This document shows, in pieces, positions 47,071 to 59,000 of a stretch of 64,000 nucleotides of DNA (the first letter of the stretch is position 1; every line of letters starts with the position of its first letter). The notes beneath the pieces are model-generated. The model searched no databases. It worked only from the letters and a program-made list of their open reading frames with translations, and had not been told where the DNA came from. A program made the position numbers and the translations under genes. The stretch is from Hippopus hippopus. Taxonomy: Eukaryota > Mollusca > Bivalvia > Cardiida > Cardiidae. The stretch covers positions 5,894,132 through 5,958,131 of the forward strand of contig OX328103.1 of the NCBI GenBank assembly GCA_946811185.2. The letters are read 5' to 3'.

Positions 47071-50000
47071 CTGAAATTAAAGTACCAATGTTGACATGTT
47101 CACTGAAATCAAAATGAAATAATCACAAGCCTAAGAAATTAGTCCATGTCATAACTTAACCATTAAAGTGCCTTTCACTACTATAATTGCCTTTGGGGTA
47201 AGTGTAGATCAAGATCAGACTGCACTTTTCCAGTCTGATCTTTGATATATACTGCCTGCTTTGCTGAAACAGCATAGACAAAAGCAACCATGAAATCACA
47301 TTTACCTGGGGCTTATTCTAGACCAAAAGTGTCAGCTGTGTTTATTTATTGCTCAAGCCCTTTACCATACATTCCCGAGTTTTAACGACCCTGCAAAAGA
47401 AGGCTTTTGAAAACATTGTGGGACAAGGAGAAAATGCTGGTAACCAGCATTTTCTCCTTTTCTCACAATTTTTACTACCCTATCAAAGACAGAATTTATC
47501 ATTTGAGCTACAGTTAATTTGTCGTGTGCAAATGCTTTTAATTTTGACTAGTCTAAAAATTGTCATGTGGTAAAGAATTAACCCTTTGCCACACAATCTT
47601 AAGGTTTAACGACCCTGAGAAAGAAGCCTTTTAAAAACAATTTAGGAAAAGAAGAAAATGCTGGTAACCCACAATTTTTTCTATGCTATTCGAGACACAA
47701 ATCAACATTTGAGTTACATTCAACTGGTAACCAGCATTTTCTCCTTTTCCTACAATGTTTTCTACCCTTCCCAAACCAAATTTCAATTTTTCAGTCACAT
47801 TTATTTTGTCGTCTGCAAATGCTTTCAATTTGGAATAGTCTAAATTTTTGTTGTTTGGTAAAAAGTTAAAGGATAAATGAGATGTCAAGAAATAATTCAA
47901 AACTCACATATGTACAAGAATAATTAACATGCATATAAAGGTAAAAGTAGCTTCTCCTTGCAAAATGGTACAGCAGTAGTTCTGTTTGCTCATAAATTAT
48001 GAGCATGTTGTCTGTAACCCAATACTTTGAAATATCAGATGTTTCTCTAATCATTACATGTTTGAATATTCCAGACTTCACTAATTTTTTAAAATCTCCT
48101 AGATTCAATGAGACATTCACAAGAAATACAGAGTAAATGCTTGAACTCATACAATGGAAAAATATAACCTACAATAGCCATCCTGCCTAATTTTCATACC
48201 TTGCTACAAACTTTAACATTAATTTCATTTTAATCTTGTTTTGGCCAGATATAATTTCTTAGCCTGCAAGTGCTTTAAATTTGGATAAGTCTAAAATTTT
48301 GTTGTTTTGAACAGAATTAAAATTACTCATGGGCCTACAAAAAAATGTGCAAAACAATGAGCCATACTATGGCAAAATGGGGTTTAATTCATCTCTGTGA
48401 TGCAGTACTCCAAGGATGTCATCACATAATTATGGATACATAAAATCCATTTTGTCAAACAACCAGCTGAATCCTGAGGTAGACTGGTCCTTTGACATGC
48501 AGAAAATTTAGAAATGGCAAAAGTTTCGACTCATGTCACAGACTTCACGAAATACTCAAATTTTTCACAGGACAGTGGGTCTGGTAAACTTCAAATTTTT
48601 ACCAGACCAAACCAAATTTTACCGGACCGAAAATATGACAACATAAAACAACAAAAAGTGATTAATTTTCCGAGATGGTTTTCGGCCTATTTCTCTGTAT
48701 TGGGCATACAAAATACCGAGCGGGGATCAAATTTTAATGATATGCAACCCAGATTTACGTTAGCCAATGACGGAATAGAATAATTCCCGGAAGCGGGAAA
48801 ATAAAAGTGGTCATTCGGATTGTTCCGCGATGTACATTAGTTTACATAACCGATATATTGCCTATGTATATCCGAAATACTGCTATTATAAAGTTGGGAA
48901 TTTTCCACGAAGAACTTTCGGTTTTAAAACGGGAAAACTGTTTTTGTTTACTTTTTACGGTATGTCATTTCATGTTAAGCGTACAGCTAAATTTTGTCGG
49001 TCAGTCGGTCCTGTATTCTGGTGTTTATTTATCGGACCGCTATCAGTTTTACCTGACATGACCGGCGGACCGACGGTATTTCGTGAAGTCTGATGTCAGC
49101 CTGCAAGGACTACCCAGGCTGACATAGGTAAATACTTTTGGTAGATGCATTACACCTCCTTTTTACCAAGCATGGCTCAATTATATGAGACAAAACTAAA
49201 CCTGGGTCCTTCGCCAACCATTCTTAATTTTGTTGTAAGTCTAAATTTTGACTTTGAAAGTAAAACAACTTCTGATTGGCTAAACCAATTGGTTTAGCCA
49301 ATCAGAAGTTATGTTACTTTTAAATTCATAAAATTCTTTAGAATTAGACCAAGAATGTTCTGTTTGGTGGATATGGACTCTGGTATTATATACAATGCTG
49401 ATGTATCTTGTCATACTTTTTCCGCACAGAAACAAGACAAAGTAACACAGTGCCATAACCTACCTTGATGGTTCTGTTTGCTGTTGGTTTTCGATATCGG
49501 AGTCCAAACAAACACAGTAACACAGCCAGGCCCATTATTAGAGCATAAAAACTCACCATCTCTATGATAAAGATAAGGCTTCCAGACACAAGAATTATGA
49601 TGGCCAACAGTGACTGCAAGAGCAAAAGGGTAAAATGGCTGTACAACATGGGTTCTAAACCAATAAGGATTGAAACTTTACATTTCAAAGTTACAATTGC
49701 ATGGAACAGCAGCCAGTGCCTTGAAAAGAATATTGAGCTCAGTGCCAGTAATGGAAACTCCAGGGAAGCATGGATAGGTACACTGGCCCCCACAATAATT
49801 ATAACTATATTAATGTTGAAAATGGTTTTAACCCTTTCAGTACCAAAGGCAAAATGAGGGACTTTTACGGACGGTTTAGATCTAGATCAGATTGCACAGA
49901 ATGTGGAGTTCTATCTTTGATCTATATTGTCCGCTTGTTTAGCTGTAAATGGTAATTCCTGGTCTACATTATGTCACAAAATTTGTGTTTAAGTTCCTTA

Positions 50001-53000
50001 ACTCTTTCCCAAGCAAAAAAATTTTACACTGGTCAAAATTGAAAGCATTTGCAGACAACAAATCAAATACTGATGCTATGGTTAGATTTGTCTGTGAAAG
50101 GATAGAAAACATTGTGGGAAAGGAGAAACTGCTGGTTACCAGGGTCATTTAAACTCAAGATTGTGTGGGAAATGGTTAATACCAGCTCTTTTAATATCAT
50201 GCCTTTCCTATATTTATGAAATGATTGACATAGGATTGTATTTATCTAAACATGTTATCTACAACTAGTATTTCATGTTTTACACTGCAGCACCATCATT
50301 TCAATTATTCAACCCTCTAAATTGCTCTAAGCATAAGAGCCATGCTCTGTGAAAAGGGGGCTAATGCATCTGCAAAAAGTATCACCTGCCCAGGCTGACC
50401 ATAATTATAAGATGACTTGCTTGGTATAATGCATCACGGAGATCCATTAAACCCCATTTTGTCAGAGTATGACTCATATCTTCAGCTGCCTCTGCAGGCA
50501 TTATAGATGTAGCTTTTGAGGGTATTGCATAAGTTTCAATAAAGTCATAAACAGTTCCACAAAAAGAAAAAGAGATTTTCTTACCAAGAATATGGTAGCG
50601 GACCATGGCATCATATACTTCTCACTTGATGTGGCCAGAAAACTTGGTAGGTGGTGTTTCTTTGCTGCGGTACTAACTAGTCTTGAATGTGCCAACACAA
50701 TGGCATTTAGAGACCCAATACATGTGGAGGTGACAAATATAGATATCACAGGAGCAAGTGGAAAATACAGTCTCTCCATAAATAACTGAAATATAATATG
50801 GTCCATACAGACCTCTGCAGCCAACCACTGTACTACTTGGAATGTGCCAACATCATGGCATTCAGAGAACCAATAAAGATAGAGATGACAGTCTCTCCAT
50901 AAATAACTAGTTTAAACATATTTATTTAACATCAACTGAGAAACAAGTTCTTGCAACTTACACTAATCTTTCTCGATTTCTGCTTTCTGAATACTACACC
51001 AGTACTTATGCCGAATGTGTGGGCCAACGAACAGTCCTAAAGTTGTTCCCAGGAATTGATCTCAGGGTCTTATGGTTACAAGGCTGAAGCTCTACCTCAC
51101 AACCATGGACACTTCACACCATAAATAGCTGTACCATAAAACATTTAAAGCTTTCCTACGCAATCAACCAATGGAGCAAACAATAGCTGATCTCCAAAGA
51201 CTAATGGTAACTAAATACAGGGACTATTCCCTTAATTGTCAGATTTGGAAATTTGAGAATTGATTGACTGATTGTATGGTGTTTAATGCCGTTTTCAACA
51301 TTATTTCAGCTATATCATGGCGGCCAGTGCAACTATCCATGCTTTCCTGGAGTCTCTTTTACCAGTTCTCCGCACAATTTTCTTTCCAAGCCACTGGCTG
51401 CTTTCCCACATAATTATCGTCGAAACAATGGTCAGTGGTGGGAGAGGAATGAATCCTGTCACAGTGACTATCATCAATCCTCGGAAAGAAATTGGCCGAG
51501 CCAGGGGTCGTAGCCAGGGATCGAACCCTGGACCCCGTTTTCTCAAGTCCTTCACGCTACCGACTAAGCTACCTAGGCTCAGCAGGAAATTGAGAAAATG
51601 ACCGCTTACCGATAATTGTTTATCAAACAACCAAGTATTTCGTTACCCTAAGGGAGGAGGCTTTTGACAACACAAAAATAATGGTAACCTACCTTTCAAA
51701 GACAAATCCTGTAACATGAACAACTTTTTACATGTCGTCTGCAAGTGCTTTCAATTTCAACAAGTCTATACTTATGTCTGGATAAAAGTTCACACAGAAG
51801 GCTACTTTATGCAAGCAGGGATTGTAAATTACAAGCAGGGATTGTAAATTATGAGGTTTAAACAGAATCCGCCATTAAATCAATGGTCTGAGTTACTTAC
51901 AACAGCCACAGCATCTGCGTCTAGCATGTCTGAAGGTGAGATCAAAGTAAAGTAGGACACAACAACCAGCATGTTCAGGGATATCACAATCACAAATGAA
52001 ACACCTAGAGCTTTTGGTAGGTTCCTGAAATGAAACAGAACAACATTATTAAACATCAAGAGCACTGCACTCAGGTGCCAAAGTTTGGCTGTGGTTGCTT
52101 GATTTTCAGTGAAAATTCCAAGCTCAAAAAAAAGGGTATAACTGTGTTAAAAAAAAATTGATAGATACCTGCCCTTGTTGTATAGGTTGCCTGTTGATAG
52201 TAAACAAGTATCAAACTTTGAAGTAAATATCTTCAGTAATAACAGAGATATTATAAAACGTCAAAGTTTTTGCATGACAGCACAGATGCAGACTATGAAA
52301 ACACCAGGGCAATAAAAGTACCTCAAGGTTTTCTCTAAAAACAGTCTAGCTAAACATGGATGTCAAGATAAGACTAAGCAAAATGTGCAGTCTTTTCTTC
52401 AATCTTTATATCGTTTTGAGATATCTTGACAAAAATAGCCAGAAAATTGTAATTATTTTGGTCCTTTTTCATTTGAATTTGAATGAATATGTAAATCTTA
52501 TTTTTATCCCAGTAAATCAATTCATACATAACCACTAGCATAACCACTGATTTTTTTCATCCTACTCATATGGCGTAGTTACTCCATTTGCCACAGTGTT
52601 TTCTCCTTGTCCCATAATGTTTTCAGTAGTCATCTTCCTCAAGGCTGTTAAAACTCAGAGTTGTTTAGTATAGGCTTAGGCCTTAGTTCCAAAAGTTGTC
52701 TCTTTGTGGTAACACATTGACAAACAACAATATTCAAAAAAATCTTGTCATTTAGCTAGGATAAAAGAAAAAGGAAAGCAGCTATTGGCTGTAGTACAGA
52801 TAACTGTTCCCAAAGGCGATGTTACTTTTTGACTGGTCGTCTCTGGGTACAGAGACGATCAAGACAAAAACAGTTGAAATCTCCGCACAGATTTTGTGCG
52901 CAAGTTTGAACTCTCATAATTTCACAAATAGAGCACAAAACTAGGATTTGAACATACCTTTTGCTTGCGTATTCAATAATCCGTTGTTTGAAATACAAAT

Positions 53001-56000
53001 ATTTTCAATTTGAACGCTGAACATAAAACACTTCTACATGCTCTTAAAGTAATGAAAGATTTAATAATTTGTCTTTGGTCATGTTTGTTACTAAAAGTTA
53101 ATTGCATTTCGCTGCAATACAGATTAAATCGACAAAACAGAAAGTCAGTATAGCGCTCTATCTTTGCTACCGGAAAATTTACGATGGACTTGAGACGGTA
53201 TGGTACACAATAAATGTCCAAATATGAAAAAAATCACTGTAGCGTCTCATTGTTAGACTACTATTGGCTGTTGCTTCTTGTATTAGCTCTAAGGCTGCTA
53301 AGCGCGACTCACTGACCTGTTGAACATGAAGTCTGATCTTTGATCTACACTGTCCGATAAGGACACAGTTTCCCCTAAACATTACCTATGAAATTGCAAA
53401 ATTTGGGTTTTTATTATCGGCTTAAAAGTTTCGTATCACTTAGTTAGCTGGATAAAGGTTAACTCTTTACCACACAATCCCGACTTTTAACGACTCTGAG
53501 AAAGAAGCCTTTTGAAAACATTGTGGAAAAAGGAGAAAATGCTGGTAACCAGCATTTTCTCCTTTTTCCACAATGTTTTCTACCCTTCCCAAATCAAATT
53601 TCAATTTTTGATTCACACTGATTTTGTCGTCTGCAAATGCTTTCAATTTGGACTAGTCCAAAATTTTGTCGTTTGGTAAAGAGTTATCAGAACCTCTAGA
53701 ACATTTATAGAATTTGTACAAAATGTTTACCTTTCAGGGTCCTCCATTTCCTCAAGTAAAAATGTAATAATCTGCCTGAAATAAAGTTTAAATATACATG
53801 AGTACAAATATTTTTAATCTTTTTAGCAGAAAAGTAATGTTGTAATACAATCTAAATTCAGCCCTAATCAAGAAGCAAAATCTAAGTGAAAAGTTGTTAT
53901 GGTTTTACCCTGCTTCCAACAGTATTCTAACTTATCTTGCAAAACCAGTTTGCTGAGCCAGGTCTTCAAAGGTTTCACCAGTGCATTTATTAGGCTTTGT
54001 TTCTGAAGTGCTTTGCCAAAGGGCATGTCTATCTGACAACAGCTGTGAGAATTAGACTGTCCTATGAATGATTCAAACCAACCCATATCTGGTATTTACT
54101 GAACCTCATTGTTTTAAACATTTTAACCCTTTACCAAACAATCCCTGGTTTTTATGACCCTGAGATATAAGCCTTTTGAAAACATTGTGGGAAAAGGAGA
54201 AAATGCTGGTAACCAGCATTTTCTCCTTTTCCCACAATGTTTTCTACCCTGCTGGAAACAAATTTCAATTTTTGAGTTGCGTTTATTTTGTCATCTGCAA
54301 GTGCTTTCAATTTGGACCAGTCTAAAATGATGTTGTGTGGTAAAGAGTTAAGGTTTAAATTTTAGACTTATACATATTTACACATAACAAATTAAATGTG
54401 GCTAAAATGAATGGAATTGTCCTTTTCCCTCTTACCAAACAAAAGCACACCATGCAGGTGCCAACGCTTTGCTGCAGTTGCTTTTCATGAAAATTTTAAG
54501 TAAAAAAAGGGGCATAATTGTCAAAAATGTTTTGCTGGTTACCTGCCCCTTATGTTTGGGTTATTGATAGTTAACAACTTTTCAAGTTTGAAGTAAATAT
54601 CTTCAGTAATGACAGAGATATTATAAAATGTCAAAGTTTTTGAAAATGTCATAGTTTTTGAATGACCACACAGATGATATCGACACTGCAGATAATGACA
54701 GCCCCGCAGACGACTCTAGGGATATGACAATACCACTAACTTTTCTTCAAAAACAGCCGAGCCAACAATCCTGACTCTGAGAGAGAAAACGTGAGGGTCA
54801 TAAAAATACAGGACTGTTTGGTAAAGGGTTCATTCTTCCATAATTCTACACTCACCAACCTCCATATATAAACATGCCTGCTAGGATACTCAGAGCCCAT
54901 TTTCCTGGTTGAAACTCTGTCCCCTCAAAAAAGTTCCTGAAATGTTCCACTTCCCCTAGAAAAGAGATTTCTATCTCATCAGTGAAAATGATTCTGTGGG
55001 TTTTTTTTCCAACCCTGGAGACATTTTCCCCTTTACCCAGAATGTTTTCACTATTTCAAGACATTGTGTCCATGTCATTTTTAGTCAGTGTTAGTCTCAT
55101 TGTTCCTTATTGACTATCAAAATTACTTTTAAAACATACCTCCTGATAAAAATTGCAGCAGACAAAATCCTTGTAAAATATGCATAATCATTATAATCAG
55201 TTTCTTCTTTTACCACTATGATTTCAAAAGTGATCTGGTGCATGGCAAGAAGAACAATCACCTGTTGACAGTGTTATGTGAAACTAATGAAATATCCCCT
55301 TAATTTGCTGCATTGAAAAATGACTTAATCCTTATACTGCTAAATAACTTAGATGAAACTTTCAAGCCAATAGTAAAAAGGCGCATGTTACTATTTCAAA
55401 CTTATTTTTGGGGAATAATATCTCCTTATTGGATAGAGTAGATCCAAGATCAGACTGCATGTTCTGTGCAGTCTGATCTTGATCTACACTGTCCCCAAAA
55501 GGTCAGCAAGTCTCACTTAGCAGCCTAAGGGTTAAAGAACTATGAACCCCCCACACAATCCCCTCACCCTAGCAGCCTGCTGCTATTACCCCCGATAGAT
55601 ACATAAAACTGTTGGTGAATCATTTCACATGTACATTGCGTTTACATACCTTGATATACTGCATAAGCACCACAGGCAATGATAAGAACCATAGCAAGCA
55701 GTTTGGCACTGGACAGGAAGGCTTGGACTTTGGTAACATACTTCAGGTATAAACAGTTCAGTACAACAATCATGACTGTAGGAAGAGAAATGAAAAAGTC
55801 TCAATTAGTCTAAAAATAAAATTGAATCATCCCCTGTGAAATAGGGCTTTTGTGCATCTACAAAAAGTATTGACCCAGGTGAGACTGTGCACTTCACGCA
55901 GGCTGACCTGTGTCAAAACTCTTTGCTACTGGTCAGTTTTATACATGCCAAAGGACATTCCTACTTCATGATTCAGCCCCCATTGTCAGATGAAATAAAT

Positions 56001-59000
56001 TTTATGGATCCATTATTATGTAAGGACTTGCTTCCTATGATGAATCAAAAAGATGCATCAAACCCCCTTTTGCCAGAGCATGGCTTGAATAAAAATTCAT
56101 TTACTAATAATTCTTTACCATAGACATCATGGTATATATGAGCCATGCTCTGTGAAAAGGGGGTTTAATGCATCTGCAAAAAGTATCGAACCAGGTCAGC
56201 CTGGGCAGTCCGCGCAGGCTGATCTGGGCCGAAACTTTTCACTATTGGTCAATTTTCTGTGTGCCCAAGGACCAGTCTATCTCATGATTTAATTGTTAAA
56301 AAAAGTGGATATTATGGATCCATAAGTGTGTGATGGCTTCATTGGTCCCATGGTTCACGGAGATGCATTAAGCCCCCTTTTGTCAGAGCATGGCTCATAT
56401 GTACCTGTCAATAATGAAAGCAATTGAAGATGACAAATTAACCTTTAAACATATAAATCAAATCGTCATTTTCAGCCTATAAACAATACCCAAATATTTG
56501 CAGCTTCTATGCTGCTCTTGTCAAAACTGTTTTGGCAAAATGAGCTGCTTAGATCAAAGAGCAGACTGCACATTGTGTGCTGTGTGATATTTATCTACAC
56601 TGGTTGCAAAGGCAACTATGATAGTAGAAGGCACTTTATAGATTAAAAGTGGCTAAAATGACACGATTTGTTGTAGAGCAAATTCAAAACATTATTGGGA
56701 AAAAGTTACTGTTGGTTGCCAGCATTTTCTCCTTTCCCACCTTGCTTTCTTTGGCAGAGGGTTAACACTTTAAACTACTGCTACTTTTCAAACAATTTCT
56801 TTTCATTCCATGGTGAATTTCAACAAGAATTGTCACTGAGAAGTGACTGATGGCCCAAAGTTAATCCTTAAAGCGTTGAATAAACCCAACAGACATTTTC
56901 AGTGTAGAAATAAGACCCTTATACGTGCAATTTGAAGGTTGCTTTTGTTAAAAGTGTTTGAAATAAGCAGACAGTGTAGATCCAAAATCAGAGTGCACAT
57001 TTTGTGCACTCTGATCTTGATCTACACTGGCAACAAAGACAACTATAGTTCTGAAAGGCACTCTAAGGGTTAATATAACCCTTCCTGGGAGCTATGAGCA
57101 TGAACATTGTCACTGACACAACCTTTACAAACACTTCTGACCTTGAGATGACCTTGACCCTTCACTTAAAGGACATAATTCTTTCACAGGACACATGTTT
57201 TTTTTCTGTTTGACATTTATGCAGTTGTACTGAAATTTTAGTTCCAATGAAAAAAAAAAATCACAGGCTGGACACAAACAGAACACCCAAAATTTTCCAT
57301 TTTTTAACACATTTGACCTTGCTGTGACCTTGACCTTTGACCTACTGACATGATTCTTGCATGCCACACATTGTCTTTTTAAAAGTGGTTGTCATTTCTG
57401 CAGTTATACCGATATTTTTTTTGCTTCAATATGGATGTGTCCAAAGTTTTGCCATCCAATAGAGTTTGAGTGCAGGAGATGTGTTAACCCATTACCACAC
57501 AATCCCTACTTTTGACGCCCCTGAGAAAGAAGCCTTTTGCAAACATTGTGGGAAAAGGAGAAAATGCTGGTAACCAGCATTTTCTCCTTTTCCCACAATG
57601 TTTTCTACCCTTCACAAAACAAATTTCAAATTTTCAGTCACTTTCATTCTGTCGTCTGCAAATGCTTTCGATTTGGACAAACCTAAAATCTTGTTGTTTG
57701 GTAATGAGTTGAGCAGCCAAGGGCTTAATATGAATCATGCTCTGTGAAAAAGAGGGTTAATGCATCTGCATAATGTATTAACTCTACCAAACGACAAAAT
57801 TTTAGACTGGTCCAAATTGAAAGCATTTGCAGACGACAAAATGAACGCGACTTAAAAATTGAAATTTGTTCTAGGAAGGCAGAAAACAGCATTTTCTCCT
57901 TTTCCCATGATGTTTTCAAAAGGCTTCTTTTTCAGGGTCGTGAAAACCAGGGATTATTTGGGAAAGGGTTAACCAAGGTCAGCCTCCTCAGTCCGTGCAG
58001 GCTTACCTGGGTCAAAACTTTTAGCTATTGGTATGCAATTGTCTGCATGTCAAAGGTCCAGTCTTCCTCAGGATACAGTCCATTAGGTAAAATAGATCTT
58101 AACCCATAAAGCACTGGAACCGACGTAAGTTGTTTTTTGTGGACAATGTAGATCATGATCAGACTGCACACTTTGTGCAGTCTGATCTTGGATCTACATT
58201 GTCCCCGACTCTATTATATATTCTTGCAAAAAAAACATTGAAATAACAGTATTTTGTATGTTTTTCCTAAATGAAGAGGGCCTGTAAATTTATTCAGCGC
58301 TCTAAGGGTTAAGGATCCATTATGATGCCTCACGTGGCTAATGCATTACAGAGATGCATTAACCCTTTACAACACAGCAAAATGATAGACATGTCCATAC
58401 TGAAGGAGTTAACAGAGAACAATTCATACTTTCTTCAAATGATGGTATTTGTTTTTAATTAGGGAGAAAACATTGCGGGGAAAAGGAGAAAATGCTGGTT
58501 ACCAGCATTTTCTCCTTTCCCCACAATGTTTTTAAAAGGCTTCTTTCTCAGGGTCGTTAAAAGTCGGGATTGTGTGGTAAAGGGTTAAACCGCATTTAGG
58601 CAGAGCATGGCTAATAATTATGGAATACACACCTAGAATACAAATAGCCAAGAGCTTGACTGCCACATCAGGGGGTCTGCATCCTGGAAAAAATAACTGC
58701 ACAATATACAGAGACGAGGTGAAGGACAGTAAAGCCCAAACAGGTGATACTATAAATAGAACGAATCCCCACATGAAAAGAAACCCTGGAAAATTTCCAT
58801 AAACTTCCAGCAAGAAAAAGTATGGTCCCCCAGCCTTCGGAAGTAAGACTGCCACCTCAGCAAAGCACAAAGACAGCTGATAGTTCAGGAGCCCAGACAA
58901 CAGGAATGCTGCCAAGGTCAAGAACACTGATTGTGTATTCGCTATAACCGTTGTCATGGCAACAAATACAGCGCTTCCTCCTATGGATGAGATCATGATG

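Larger units (their letters stand above)
57731..58614 (+). mobile_element. Family B element split by three TTAA elements
   Basis: Host pieces in order: TGAATCATGCTCTGTGAAAA to GCATAATGTA (57731-57777), CCAAGGTCAGCCTCCTCAGT to AAAATAGATC (57973-58098), GGATCCATTATGATGCC to GAGATGCA (58313-58358) and ACCGCATTTAGGCAGAGCAT to the end. Rejoining the pieces on single TTAAs gives a normal B element. It ends about 20 bases from the donor of transporter exon 1. Confidence 0.92.

Noticed and set aside
55165..55262. Extra transporter exon between exons 2 and 3
   Set aside because: An open minus-strand stretch follows an AG, but the frame compatible with exon 2 hits a stop and joining exon 2 to exon 3 already gives the expected family sequence.
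57110..57360. Cluster of nuclear-receptor sites (TGACCTTTGACCT-like)
   Set aside because: The motif occurs inside a worn interspersed repeat with internal repetition; no promoter context supports regulation.
58532..58632. C-terminal extension of transporter exon 1 reading past its donor
   Set aside because: The extra residues come from intron and a family A element; splicing at 58632 gives perfect phase with exon 2 and family-consistent sequence.
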